64,000 bases of DNA from Aquimarina sp. Aq78 (GCF_900299525.1 NZ_OMKA01000002.1:62001-126000); one strand, 5' to 3'. Numbered from the stretch's first letter, positions 18,689-27,208 are shown. Numbers and translations: made by a program. Notes: generated by a model from the sequence alone, not told the origin.

Positions 18689-19444
18689 ATGAAAAACGAA
18701 AATAAAATACAATATATCTACGGTGTAGCAGATAATGCTTTGATCCTCGGTCAACGATTGTCAGAATTGTGTGGTCATGGACCAAATCTGGAAACAGATA
18801 TTGCAATGACTAATATGGCATTGGATTTATTAGGCCAAACACGAAGCTATTATCAATACGTGGCTCAGCTTTCTGGAGAAGGGAAGACTGAAGATGATAT
18901 TGCTTTTTTGAGAATAGAAAGACAATACAAAAACGTACTTCTTGTTGAGCAACCAAACAAACACTTTGGATATGTGATTACAAGACAGTTCTTCTATGAT
19001 GCTTTTCATTTACTATTATTAGAAGAATTGCAAAATAGTGGTGATGAAACATTAGCAGCAATTGCAAAGAAAGGAATTAAAGAAGTGAGTTATCATCAAA
19101 GATTTTCTTCTGATTGGATGAAAAGATTAGGAGATGGTACAGAAGAAAGCCATCAAAAAGTTCAGGAAGCTGTTGATGACTTATGGAAGTTTACAGATGA
19201 ACTATTCCATATGACAGACGATGATAAGATTGCTGTAGAAAATGGAGTTGGAGTTAATACTGAAGCTTTGCGAGAAAAATACAATCAAAGAATTAGTGAG
19301 GTATTTGAAGAAGCTACTATTACCATACCAGAAACAAAATGGTTTCAGAAAGGTGGTAAACAAGGTATTCATAGTGAACATATGGGGTATTTACTTTCAG
19401 ATTTGCAATATATGCAACGTACCTATCCTAACATGAAGTGGTAA
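18689..19444 (+). CDS. paaC: 1,2-phenylacetyl-CoA epoxidase structural subunit PaaC
   Basis: Ferritin-like subunit that pairs with PaaA but lacks a working metal centre. Beginning at the ATG at 18689 gives 251 aa, close to the 248 of E. coli; an in-frame ATG at 18677 would add only MGCI. Conserved parts are YGVADNALILGQRLSELCGHGP, IAMTNMALDLLGQTRSYYQY, EVSYHQRFSSDWMKRLGDGT and the C-terminal EHMGYLLSDLQYMQRTYPN. A repeat-filled gap of 93 bp follows before paaD. Confidence 0.95.
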   Translation: MKNENKIQYIYGVADNALILGQRLSELCGHGPNLETDIAMTNMALDLLGQTRSYYQYVAQLSGEGKTEDDIAFLRIERQYKNVLLVEQPNKHFGYVITRQFFYDAFHLLLLEELQNSGDETLAAIAKKGIKEVSYHQRFSSDWMKRLGDGTEESHQKVQEAVDDLWKFTDELFHMTDDDKIAVENGVGVNTEALREKYNQRISEVFEEATITIPETKWFQKGGKQGIHSEHMGYLLSDLQYMQRTYPNMKW

Positions 19445-19537
19445 AATAATATAGAATACTGAGTTTAGAATATTGAATGATGAAGAGAAATAAAACTTCA
19501 ACCTTTGGTGTTAAATATTCGATATTTAATATTTATT
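19445..19537. repeat. Gene-less copy of the paa intergenic stem element
   Basis: The whole paaC-paaD gap is an imperfect inverted repeat. The left part (AATACTGAGTTTAGAATATT, then GAATGATGAAG) pairs with the right part (CTTCAACC, then TTAAATATTCGATATTTAATATT), and the loop is AT-rich. The right end abuts the paaD start codon and gives paaD a false in-frame TTG-started extension. It has the same arrangement as the ends of the element holding the four-helix-bundle gene at 21197-21678. Confidence 0.6.
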
Positions 19538-20041
19538 ATGACAATAGAATTAGAGAAACATATCGATCCAACACTGATTCCAATTTTGGAAAAAGTTCAT
19601 GATCCCGAAATTCCGGTATTGTCTATTATGGATATGGGAGTCGTTCGCTCTGCTCAAATGATAGAAACTATTGCTCAGGTTACAATTACTCCAACGTATA
19701 GCGGTTGCCCCGCGATGGATGTGATAGGAGACGATATTATTACTGCTTTTGCAAAAGAAAATATAGAAGCCAAAGTTACTTTGGTTTTATCACCAGCATG
19801 GACTACCGATTGGATTACTCCAAATGGTAGAGAAGCGCTAGAAAAATATGGGATTGCTGCACCTTTAAACGAGAAAGCTGATAAAGAAGCATTACTTGGA
19901 GGTAAAAAAATAGTAAAGTGTACCCAATGTGGCTCAACAAATACAAAAATGATAAGTCAATTTGGTTCAACAGCGTGTAAAGCACTGTTTCAATGTAATG
20001 ATTGCTTAGAACCTTTTGATTATTTCAAATGTCTCAAATAA
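19538..20041 (+). CDS. paaD: PaaD, phenylacetate epoxidase maturation factor (MIP18/DUF59 family)
   Basis: 167 aa from the ATG at 19538. An upstream TTG would add 11 residues encoded by the intergenic repeat, which I reject. The N-terminal DUF59/MIP18 domain (VHDPEIPVLSIMDMGVVRS, TPTYSGCPAMDVI) resembles Fe-S/metal assembly factors; the C-terminal zinc-ribbon-like part has CTQCGSTNTK and FQCNDC...FKC. PaaD is thought to help mature the diiron/Fe-S centres of the epoxidase. Its stop overlaps the start of the VOC gene. Confidence 0.93.
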   Translation: MTIELEKHIDPTLIPILEKVHDPEIPVLSIMDMGVVRSAQMIETIAQVTITPTYSGCPAMDVIGDDIITAFAKENIEAKVTLVLSPAWTTDWITPNGREALEKYGIAAPLNEKADKEALLGGKKIVKCTQCGSTNTKMISQFGSTACKALFQCNDCLEPFDYFKCLK

Positions 20042-20409
20042 TGATGCTCGGATTAAGAACAACAATATATAAAGTTAGTGATCTGGATAAAGCCAAGAAG
20101 TGGTATTCAGAAGCATTTAATACAAAGCCTTATTTTGATGAACCTTTTTACGTGGGATTCAATATAGGGGGATATGAGCTTGGATTACTCCCGGAAGAAA
20201 CCTCTTCAGAAGCAAAATCAGATGGTGTGCTTTCATATTGGGGTGTAGAAAAGATTGATGCAACATATCAAAGATTACTTGATTTAGGAGCTACAGAACA
20301 TGAGAAACCAACAAATGTAGGAGGAGAAATAGTAGTGGCGTCAGTAAAATGCCCATGGAATAATAGTATCGGAATAATTTATAATCCACATTTCAAAATA
20401 GAGAACTAA
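20029..20409 (+). CDS. VOC (glyoxalase/bleomycin resistance)-family protein
   Basis: 126 aa from the ATG at 20029, overlapping paaD by 13 bp; starting at the ATG at 20041 (TAATG overlap with the paaD stop) would give 122 aa and is as likely. A single betaalphabetabetabeta VOC module is visible (LRTTIYKVSDLDKAKKWYSE, VGFNIGGYELGLLPEE, VGGEIVVASVKCPWNNSIG). The substrate is not known. The overlap means translational coupling with paaD, so a helper role in phenylacetate or CoA-ester metabolism is plausible. It is not a standard paa gene. Confidence 0.85.
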   Translation: MSQIMMLGLRTTIYKVSDLDKAKKWYSEAFNTKPYFDEPFYVGFNIGGYELGLLPEETSSEAKSDGVLSYWGVEKIDATYQRLLDLGATEHEKPTNVGGEIVVASVKCPWNNSIGIIYNPHFKIEN

Positions 20410-20411
20410 AT

Positions 20412-21191
20412 ATGCCTTCAATCCAATTGCACATTGATAATGGAATAGCGAAAATAACGTTAAACCGTCCAGAAACTTTTAATAGTTTCAATAGAGAAAT
20501 GGCCTTGTTGTTACAGAAAACATTAGATGAGTGTAATACTAATGATGAAGTAAGAGCTATTATGCTTACTGGTAACGGAAAAGCATTTTGTGCTGGCCAG
20601 GATCTTAAAGAAGTGACTTCTCCCGAGTTGAATCCAGGTTTTAGAAAAATATTAGAAGAACATTACAATCCAATAATTCGCAGGATAAGAACTATCGAAA
20701 AACCTATTGTGGCAGCCGTAAACGGAGTCGCTGCAGGAGCAGGAGCTAATATTGCATTGGCATGTGACATCGTTATAGTTTCAGAAGCTGCAAGTTTTAT
20801 CCAGGCATTTAGTAAAATCGGATTAATTCCGGATAGCGCAGGAACCTTTTTTCTACCTAGATTGATTGGCTTCCAAAAAGCTTCTGCCTTAATGATGTTA
20901 GGTGATAAAGTGAGTGCAAAAGAAGCAGAGCAATTAGGAATGGTTTATAAAATGGTTGAAGTCGAAGCTTTTGAAGAAGAGGCTGTTAAATTAACTTCAA
21001 AACTAGCACTAATGCCTACCAAAGCATTGGGGTTGACCAAAAGATTACTAAATCAGTCTTTGGTAAATACGCTTGAAGAGCAATTAACAATGGAGTCAGA
21101 TCTACAGATAGAATCTGCTGAAAGCGAAGATTATGCAGAAGGGGTAAATTCGTTCATTGAAAAAAGAAAACCAATATTTAAAGGTAAATAA
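20412..21191 (+). CDS. paaG: Enoyl-CoA hydratase/isomerase, probable PaaG (epoxyphenylacetyl-CoA isomerase)
   Basis: 259-aa crotonase-fold enzyme. Oxyanion-hole regions are GKAFCAGQDLKEV and AVNGVAAGAGANIALACD; FIQAFSKIGLIPDSAGTFFLPR is typical of PaaG proteins, which convert the ring epoxide to oxepin-CoA. It starts 2 bp after the VOC stop. Of the two crotonases in the cluster this one looks more like PaaG; the one at 27631 is more divergent. Exact assignment would need phylogeny. Confidence 0.85.
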   Translation: MPSIQLHIDNGIAKITLNRPETFNSFNREMALLLQKTLDECNTNDEVRAIMLTGNGKAFCAGQDLKEVTSPELNPGFRKILEEHYNPIIRRIRTIEKPIVAAVNGVAAGAGANIALACDIVIVSEAASFIQAFSKIGLIPDSAGTFFLPRLIGFQKASALMMLGDKVSAKEAEQLGMVYKMVEVEAFEEEAVKLTSKLALMPTKALGLTKRLLNQSLVNTLEEQLTMESDLQIESAESEDYAEGVNSFIEKRKPIFKGK

Positions 21192-21196
21192 GTAGA

Positions 21197-21678
21197 AATA
21201 TCCAATAACGAATAAAAGAATATCGAATACTAAAGTTTTAAGTGTGAAAAACTATAAATACGATTTAGAAGAAAGATTGATTAAATTTTCAATTGATGTT
21301 ATTCTAGTTTTTGGAAAATCAGAAGATAATTTTGCTTCTCAACATTTATCTAAACAATTAATACGTTCTTCAACTTCTGCTGCATTAAATTATGGAGAAG
21401 CTCAAAGTGCTGAGTCACCGAGGGATTTCCTTCATAAAATGAAAATATGTTTAAAAGAGTTAAGAGAATCACTTGTGAACTTGAAAATTCAAAAAGGAAC
21501 GAATCAAGTTATAGATATTGATAAGTTAGAATTAATTATAAAAGAAAATAATGAACTCATAGCGATTTTTGTATCCAGTATTCGAACATCGCAAAATAAA
21601 AATAAGTAATGAATGCTAATCGGCTTACTGAAAATAAATATTTCAGTATTTGATATTTAACATTCGATATTCGAAATT
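21197..21678. mobile_element. Putative IVS-like element: complementary ends flanking a four-helix-bundle gene
   Basis: The ends are long imperfect inverted repeats: left 21197-21235 (AATATCCAATAACGAAT, then GAATATCGAATACT) and right 21644-21678 (AGTATTTGATATT, then ATTCGATATTCGAAATT). Their complementarity is about 30 of 36 positions by eye with a small gap. Between them is one gene of the S23/IVP four-helix-bundle family, a family known from intervening sequences in 23S rRNA genes. The whole unit sits between paaG and paaH. Mobility is inferred; no target-site duplication is evident. Confidence 0.5.
21244..21609 (+). CDS. Four-helix-bundle protein (S23 / 23S rRNA intervening-sequence protein family)
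   Basis: 121-aa all-helical protein from GTG at 21244. It has the family pattern: a start resembling YKYDLEERLIKFSIDVILV, the IRSS-type stretch SKQLIRSSTSAALNYGEAQS, then RDFLHKMKICLKELRESLVNLK and a C-terminal helix with ELIAIFVSSIRT. The family was found in 23S rRNA intervening sequences and is widespread in Bacteroidota. It probably binds nucleic acid, but its function is unknown. It has nothing to do with phenylacetate and interrupts the operon between paaG and paaH within a pair of complementary repeats. Confidence 0.88.
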   Translation: MKNYKYDLEERLIKFSIDVILVFGKSEDNFASQHLSKQLIRSSTSAALNYGEAQSAESPRDFLHKMKICLKELRESLVNLKIQKGTNQVIDIDKLELIIKENNELIAIFVSSIRTSQNKNK

Positions 21679-21682
21679 AATT

Positions 21683-22861
21683 ATGATTGTTGGAGTAATA
21701 GGATCAGGAACAATGGGAAGTGGTATCGCTCAGGTAGCAGCTACTTCTGGTTGTAAAGTAAAAGTATTTGACACGAAACAGGAAGCGTTAGATAGAAGTA
21801 AACAAGCTTTAGAAAAAATTCTTTCCCGCTTAATTGAAAAAGGAAGGATTGATCAAGTAGAGAAAACACGTATTCAAGGTAATATTTCTTATGTTGATGC
21901 TTTAAAAGACCTTAAAGATGCAGATCTCACAATCGAAGCTATTTTAGAGAACCTGGATATTAAAAAGAAAGTGTTTTCAGAATTAGAAACATACGTTTCT
22001 GAAAATACAATTATCGCATCCAATACCTCTTCTTTATCTATAGCATCCATAGCATCTTCATTACAAAAACCAGAGCGATGTATAGGTATTCATTTTTTTA
22101 ATCCAGCTCCGTTAATGAAATTGGTTGAGGTAATTCCTGCAGTACAAACGTCAACTCAGGTTACTGATAAAGTAGTGAGTATCATCAAAGATTGGAAGAA
22201 AATAGTAGCCTTAGCTAAGGATACTCCTGGATTTATTGTGAATCGTGTAGCACGGCCTTTTTATGGAGAATCTTTACGTATTTATGAAGAAGGCTTGGCA
22301 GATGTAGCTACTATAGATTGGAGTTTAAAAACTTTGGGAGGGTTTAGAATGGGGCCTTTTGAGTTAATGGATTTTATAGGAAACGATATCAATTATACGG
22401 TTACAGAAACTGTGTTTGAAGCATTTTACTATGATCCCCGATACAAACCTTCTTTTACACAAAAGAGATTATCTGAAGCAGGATATCTGGGAAGAAAATC
22501 AGGTAAAGGGTATTATGAATATGGTGAAAATGCAATAAAGCAAAGCCCTAAAGAAGATAAAGTACTGGCGCAATATATCTTTGATAGAGTATTGGTGATG
22601 TTGATCAATGAAGCAGCAGATGCACTGTTCTGGAATATTGCCTCGGCAGAAGATATCGATATTGCAATGACCAAAGGAGTAAATTATCCAAAAGGATTGT
22701 TAACCTGGGCAGATGAAAAAGGAATAGATTGGTGTGTCAATATGTTAGACAATCTTTATAACGAATATCACGAAGATCGATATCGATGTAGCCCGATATT
22801 AAGAAAAATGGTGAGAGAGAATCGAACTTTTTTTAATAAAAAACTAGTTGCAGATAATTAA
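21683..22861 (+). CDS. paaH: 3-hydroxyacyl-CoA dehydrogenase PaaH
   Basis: 392 aa from the ATG at 21683; an upstream in-frame TTG would add 11 repeat-encoded residues. The N-terminal Rossmann fold VIGSGTMGSGIAQVAA binds NAD; catalytic-region motifs are SNTSSLSI, GIHFFNPAPLMKLVEVI, KDTPGFIVNRV and the second domain GPFELMDFIGND. It oxidises 3-hydroxyadipyl-CoA to 3-oxoadipyl-CoA. At 392 aa it is shorter than E. coli PaaH (475) but retains two C-terminal 3HCDH segments, the second near residues 290-375. PaaI follows 9 bp later. Confidence 0.93.
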   Translation: MIVGVIGSGTMGSGIAQVAATSGCKVKVFDTKQEALDRSKQALEKILSRLIEKGRIDQVEKTRIQGNISYVDALKDLKDADLTIEAILENLDIKKKVFSELETYVSENTIIASNTSSLSIASIASSLQKPERCIGIHFFNPAPLMKLVEVIPAVQTSTQVTDKVVSIIKDWKKIVALAKDTPGFIVNRVARPFYGESLRIYEEGLADVATIDWSLKTLGGFRMGPFELMDFIGNDINYTVTETVFEAFYYDPRYKPSFTQKRLSEAGYLGRKSGKGYYEYGENAIKQSPKEDKVLAQYIFDRVLVMLINEAADALFWNIASAEDIDIAMTKGVNYPKGLLTWADEKGIDWCVNMLDNLYNEYHEDRYRCSPILRKMVRENRTFFNKKLVADN

Positions 22862-22870
22862 TCTACCCGT

Positions 22871-23281
22871 ATGATAAAATCAGAAAGAATTCCTCATAAG
22901 ATGTTATCTCAAGATGCTTTTAGCCAATGGTTAGGTATCGAAATTATCGAAGTCGAAAAAGGAAGATGTAAAGTAGGGATGACGATTAGGAAAGAAATGT
23001 TGAATAGCATGAATAAAGCTCACGGAGGAATATCTTATAGCTTGGCAGATACAGCTTTTGGTTTTTCGGCAAATACTCATGGTAAATATGCAGTATCTAT
23101 AGAAACCTCGATCAATCATATCGAAGCTTTGGAAGAGGGAGATTATTTAACAGCAGAAGCTACAGTTGATATTACTAAGACCAAAGTAGGTTTTAATATT
23201 GTAGAAGTTAAAAGAGAAAATGATATCGTTGCACTTTTTAAAGGAGTAGTATACAGAACCAGTAAAGACTGGGAAGAATAA
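22871..23281 (+). CDS. paaI: Hotdog-fold thioesterase PaaI
   Basis: 136-aa hotdog thioesterase. The signature NSMNKAHGGISYSLADTAFGF contains the HGG turn and the catalytic Asp; SIETSINHIEAL and KTKVGFNIVEVKR complete the fold. PaaI releases CoA from dead-end hydroxyphenylacetyl-CoA intermediates, protecting the CoA pool. It starts 9 bp after paaH and is followed by a terminator-like hairpin and a 210-bp repeat-rich gap. Confidence 0.93.
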   Translation: MIKSERIPHKMLSQDAFSQWLGIEIIEVEKGRCKVGMTIRKEMLNSMNKAHGGISYSLADTAFGFSANTHGKYAVSIETSINHIEALEEGDYLTAEATVDITKTKVGFNIVEVKRENDIVALFKGVVYRTSKDWEE

Positions 23282-23292
23282 ATATTAAGAGT

Positions 23293-23324
23293 AAAACCGT
23301 TTACTGTATAAGTGAACAGTTTTG
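23293..23324 (+). terminator. Terminator-like hairpin after paaI
   Basis: AAACCGTTTACT pairs with AGTGAACAGTTT (two G-T pairs) around GTATA and is followed by TGTT. It lies 12 bp after the paaI stop in the middle of the operon, so it may only attenuate transcription of the downstream thiolase, paaZ and paaY. Confidence 0.4.
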
Positions 23325-23491
23325 TTATTCCGACCCTTTGACTTAGTACAGAATAAACTATAGGTTGGAATCTCTAATTGAAGCAAAATAGAATTTAAAA
23401 TATAAAACCGTAAAATGATAAATGTAGAAGTGATCCGGATACATCAGATTACACTTTAGAATTTATGATTTAACATTTAAAATTTAAACTT
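23325..23491. repeat. Degenerate intergenic repeats before the thiolase gene
   Basis: The gap has two parts. The first (TTATTCCGACCCTTTGAC ... GGTTGGAATCTC) looks like a decayed copy of a dispersed flavobacterial palindrome (TCATTCCGAC...GGAATCTC). The second (TTTAGAATTTATGATTTAAC, then ATTTAAAATTTAAAC) resembles the AT-rich stem elements at other paa junctions and runs straight into the TTG start of the thiolase gene. Confidence 0.45.
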
Positions 23492-24703
23492 TTGAAAGAA
23501 GCATATATAATAGACGGAATCCGTACTCCTATAGGAAGTTATAAAGGAACATTATCGGCAGTGAGAACTGATGATTTAGGAGCTTTGGTAATAGAAAAGT
23601 TAGTAGAAAATAATCCAAATATTCCAAAAGGAGCCTATGATGATGTCATTTTGGGATGTGCTAATCAAGCCGGTGAAGATAATCGTAATGTAGCCAGAAT
23701 GGCAGCATTATTAGCGGGGTTACCTTTTACTGTTCCGGGAGAAACGGTAAATCGTTTATGTAGTTCGGGACTGTCTGCAATAATCCATGCAAATAGAGCA
23801 ATAAAAGCAGGAGATGGTGATCTGTTTATTTCGGGAGGAGTAGAGAATATGACACGTGGCCCATATGTAATTGCAAAACCATCATCAGCCTATGGTAATG
23901 ATTCTAAAATGTATGATTCTAGTTTTGGATGGCGATTTGTAAACCAAAAAATGCATGAGCTATATGGTACAGATGGTATGGGAAATACTGCAGAGAATCT
24001 GGTAGAGAAATATAATATCTCAAGAGAAGATCAGGATACTTTTGCGTATTGGAGTCAGATGAAAGCGACCAATGCTCAGAAATCTGGGAGACTAGCTAAA
24101 GAAATTACTACAGTCGAAATTCCACAACGTAAAAAAGACCCAATCCTGTTTTCTGATGACGAGTTTGTAAAACCAACAACTACCAAAGAGGTGTTAGCAA
24201 AATTACGCCCGGCTTTTAAAAAAGAAGGAAGTGTAACTGCAGGAAACTCTTCAGGGCTAAACGATGGAGCAGCAGCTACTATTATAGCATCAGAAGATGC
24301 AGTAAAAAAATATAACTTAAAACCACTGGCCAGAATAGTAAGTTCTGCAGTAGTGGGAGTAGAACCCAGAATTATGGGAATTGGTCCTGTTCAGGCATCT
24401 AATAAAGCGTTAGAGAAAGCGGGAATTACGATGGATGATATTGATGTTATAGAACTTAATGAAGCTTTTGCTTCACAAGCATTGGCATGTATACGAGAAT
24501 GGGGATTAGCAGATGACGATTCTAGAATAAACCCTAACGGAGGGTCTATTGCAATAGGACACCCATTAGGAGTGACTGGTGCTAGGATTGCATACTCTGC
24601 AGCTTTAGAATTACAACAACAAAATAAACGATATGCTCTAATTACAATGTGCGTGGGAGTAGGTCAAGGGTATGCTTGTGTAATTGAAAATACAAATATC
24701 TGA
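23492..24703 (+). CDS. pcaF: 3-oxoadipyl-CoA thiolase (PaaJ/PcaF)
   Basis: 403-aa thiolase that cleaves 3-oxoadipyl-CoA to succinyl-CoA and acetyl-CoA. Active-site Cys90 lies in [42 protein letters not shown] (His) and [11 protein letters not shown] (second Cys) are present. The expected N-terminus [18 protein letters not shown] begins at a TTG, and no in-frame ATG exists upstream before a stop, so TTG is the start. The TTG lies at the boundary of an intergenic repeat. PaaZ follows after 3 bp. Confidence 0.95.
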   Translation: MKEAYIIDGIRTPIGSYKGTLSAVRTDDLGALVIEKLVENNPNIPKGAYDDVILGCANQAGEDNRNVARMAALLAGLPFTVPGETVNRLCSSGLSAIIHANRAIKAGDGDLFISGGVENMTRGPYVIAKPSSAYGNDSKMYDSSFGWRFVNQKMHELYGTDGMGNTAENLVEKYNISREDQDTFAYWSQMKATNAQKSGRLAKEITTVEIPQRKKDPILFSDDEFVKPTTTKEVLAKLRPAFKKEGSVTAGNSSGLNDGAAATIIASEDAVKKYNLKPLARIVSSAVVGVEPRIMGIGPVQASNKALEKAGITMDDIDVIELNEAFASQALACIREWGLADDDSRINPNGGSIAIGHPLGVTGARIAYSAALELQQQNKRYALITMCVGVGQGYACVIENTNI

Positions 24704-24706
24704 TTT

Positions 24707-27208
24707 ATGAAAAAACTAGAAAGCTACATAAACGGAAAATGGACTTCGGGTTCTGGAGATGGAATCGTAATGCACGATGCCGTAACAGGTGAAGTTATCG
24801 GTATGTCTTCAACAGAAGGATTAGATATCCCCGAGGTATTACAATACGGAAGAACCAAAGGAGGAGAAATTCTTCGAAAAATGACTTTTCAACAACGTGG
24901 TAATATGCTTAAAAAACTAGCATTATATCTCACCAAACGTAAAGAAGAGTTTTATGAACTAAGCTACCGTACGGGAGCAACCCGAGTGGATAGTTGGATC
25001 GATATCGAAGGAGGTTTTGGTAATCTTTTTGCCAATGCATCATTACGAAAACTATTTCCTAATCAACCTTATCATGTAGAAGGAGATCCTATAGATTTGT
25101 CTAAAGGCGGACGATTTATGGCACATCATATTTTGGTGCCTAAACGAGGAGTTGCAGTACATATCAACGCTTTTAATTTCCCTATTTGGGGAATGTTAGA
25201 GAAGTGTGCAGTTAATTGGATGGCAGGAGTTCCTGCAGTAGTACTACCAGGACCACAAACCGCATATTTAACTGAAGCAGTAGTGCGAGTAATTATAGAT
25301 TCAGGAATATTGCCAGTAGGAGCATTGCAACTCCTTAGTGGAATGACAAAAACTATTCTGGACACCGTAGAATCTCAGGATGTAGTAACTTTTACAGGTT
25401 CTGCACATACAGGAAGAATGCTGAAAGCGCATCCAAGATTAGTAGAAGAATCTGTTCCTTTTACTATGGAAGCAGATTCATTAAATGCTTCGGTGTTAGG
25501 AAAAGATGCTGTACCAGGTACACCAGAGTTTGACTTGTTTGTCAAAGAAGTTAGAAAAGAAATGACTGTGAAATGCGGTCAGAAATGTACCGCCATACGT
25601 AGGATTATAGTACCTTCTGATCTTATCGAAGATGTGCAGATTGCTTTAGGGCAACAATTAGATAAGGTTACTGTTGGAGATCCAAGGTTAAAAGAAGTAC
25701 GAATGGGTGCTTTGGCAAGCCAGCAACAAGTAGAAAGTTTTAAGAATAATATCTCCGAAATAGCCAAAACTGCTCAGATGGTATATGGTGATTTAGATAA
25801 ACTTGAAACAGTTGGAGCTGATGCTCAAAAAGGAGCATTCGTGAGTCCGATTTTGATGAGAGAAGATCACCCATTCAAAAATACAAATGCTCACACTATT
25901 GAAGCGTTCGGCCCGGTAGCAACCATTATGCCTTATGATACCCTTGAAGATGCTATTACATTATCTCAAATGGGTAAAGGATCATTGGTATCTTCTATTT
26001 TTACATACGATGATAAAATAGCCAAAAAATATATAGTAGAAGCAGCTTCTCATCATGGTCGTATCCTAGTTGGTAATCGAGAAAATGCAAAACAGAGCAC
26101 TGGTCATGGTTCGCCGTTACCGTTGCTTACGCATGGAGGCCCGGGACGTGCCGGTGGTGGTGAAGAAATGGGAGGAATGCGAGGAATCAAGCATTTTATG
26201 CAACGCTGTGCCATCCAGGGAACACCAACCACACTTACAGAAGTAACAGGTATATATCAGGCTAATTCTGCATATAAAGAATCAGAGAATCATCCGTTCT
26301 CGTATCATTGGGAGGATATTGAGCCGGGGATGTCACTAAAAACTCATAAACGTACAGTAACTGATACAGATATCATTGGTTTTGCAAATCTTACCTGGGA
26401 TCACTTCTATGCGCATACAGATATAACATCCTTAGACGGAAGTATTTTTGAAAAACGTACCGCCCACGGATATTTTATCCTTGCAGCAGCAGCAGGTTTG
26501 TTTGTATATCCTAATAAAGGTCCGGTAGCAGCGAATTATGGATTAGAAGAATGTAGATTTTTAAGACCGATCTATCATAATGACACGGTATATGTTAGAC
26601 TAACCTGTAAAGAAAAAGTAGATCGTGATGTTGCAAGTGCAGAGCACCCTAGCGGAATTGTAAAATGGTTTGTAGAGGTTTTTGATGCTGAAGACGAGTT
26701 AGTAGCTATTGCTACCATTTTAACGATGGTGCAGAAAAAACAAACCTCTCTTGTAGAAATGACTGAAGCAAAAATTAAAGAATGCTTATATAAGCTAACC
26801 ACAGATGCTAAACCAAAATGGGGAATCATGACACCCCAACATATGGTTGAACATCTGGAGTATACATACAAAATTGCTTCTGGAGAAATTCAGGATTTTG
26901 AGATTGCAACGCCAGAGAAGATTCTGGATAAAGTACATAATAGTTTATATAATTATGAAGCTTTTCCTAAAAACACAGACTTTCCATTACTTAAAAAAGG
27001 AGAGTTAGAAGATCTAAGACATCCTGATCTTGAAACAGCTGTAACAAAGTTGAACGAAGAAAGAGAAGTGTATAAAACATATTTTAAGGAAAATCCAGAT
27101 GCAATACTAAAAAATATTGTTTTCGGAGAGTTGAACAAATATGAATGGTATTTGTTAGAAAGAAAACATTTAAACCATCATTTTGATCAATTTAATCTAT
27201 TAGGTTAA
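24707..27208 (+). CDS. paaZ: Bifunctional PaaZ (oxepin-CoA hydrolase / semialdehyde dehydrogenase) with extra C-terminal DinB/DUF1569-like domain
   Basis: 833 aa against 681 in E. coli. The aldehyde dehydrogenase domain (about 1-520) has catalytic Cys294 in CGQKCTAIRR. The MaoC-like hydratase domain (about 525-678) has Asp565 and His570 in WDHFYAHTD. About 155 extra residues follow: MTPQHMVEHLEYTYKIASGE and a closing HLNHHFDQFNLLG look like the His-containing helices of DinB/DUF1569 proteins. The enzyme opens the oxepin ring and oxidises the aldehyde. A 15-bp inverted repeat overlaps its stop codon. Confidence 0.94.
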   Translation: MKKLESYINGKWTSGSGDGIVMHDAVTGEVIGMSSTEGLDIPEVLQYGRTKGGEILRKMTFQQRGNMLKKLALYLTKRKEEFYELSYRTGATRVDSWIDIEGGFGNLFANASLRKLFPNQPYHVEGDPIDLSKGGRFMAHHILVPKRGVAVHINAFNFPIWGMLEKCAVNWMAGVPAVVLPGPQTAYLTEAVVRVIIDSGILPVGALQLLSGMTKTILDTVESQDVVTFTGSAHTGRMLKAHPRLVEESVPFTMEADSLNASVLGKDAVPGTPEFDLFVKEVRKEMTVKCGQKCTAIRRIIVPSDLIEDVQIALGQQLDKVTVGDPRLKEVRMGALASQQQVESFKNNISEIAKTAQMVYGDLDKLETVGADAQKGAFVSPILMREDHPFKNTNAHTIEAFGPVATIMPYDTLEDAITLSQMGKGSLVSSIFTYDDKIAKKYIVEAASHHGRILVGNRENAKQSTGHGSPLPLLTHGGPGRAGGGEEMGGMRGIKHFMQRCAIQGTPTTLTEVTGIYQANSAYKESENHPFSYHWEDIEPGMSLKTHKRTVTDTDIIGFANLTWDHFYAHTDITSLDGSIFEKRTAHGYFILAAAAGLFVYPNKGPVAANYGLEECRFLRPIYHNDTVYVRLTCKEKVDRDVASAEHPSGIVKWFVEVFDAEDELVAIATILTMVQKKQTSLVEMTEAKIKECLYKLTTDAKPKWGIMTPQHMVEHLEYTYKIASGEIQDFEIATPEKILDKVHNSLYNYEAFPKNTDFPLLKKGELEDLRHPDLETAVTKLNEEREVYKTYFKENPDAILKNIVFGELNKYEWYLLERKHLNHHFDQFNLLG

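Noticed and set aside
19505-19537. N-terminal extension of PaaD from an upstream TTG
   Set aside because: The 11 added residues come from the intergenic repeat; the ATG at 19538 gives the family's normal length.
21244-21609. Four-helix-bundle gene as a sign of a nearby rRNA operon
   Set aside because: No 16S, 23S or 5S-like sequence or tRNA is visible near it or anywhere in the window.
21650-21682. N-terminal extension of PaaH from an upstream TTG
   Set aside because: It is encoded by the right end of the stem element; the Rossmann fold begins directly at the ATG at 21683.
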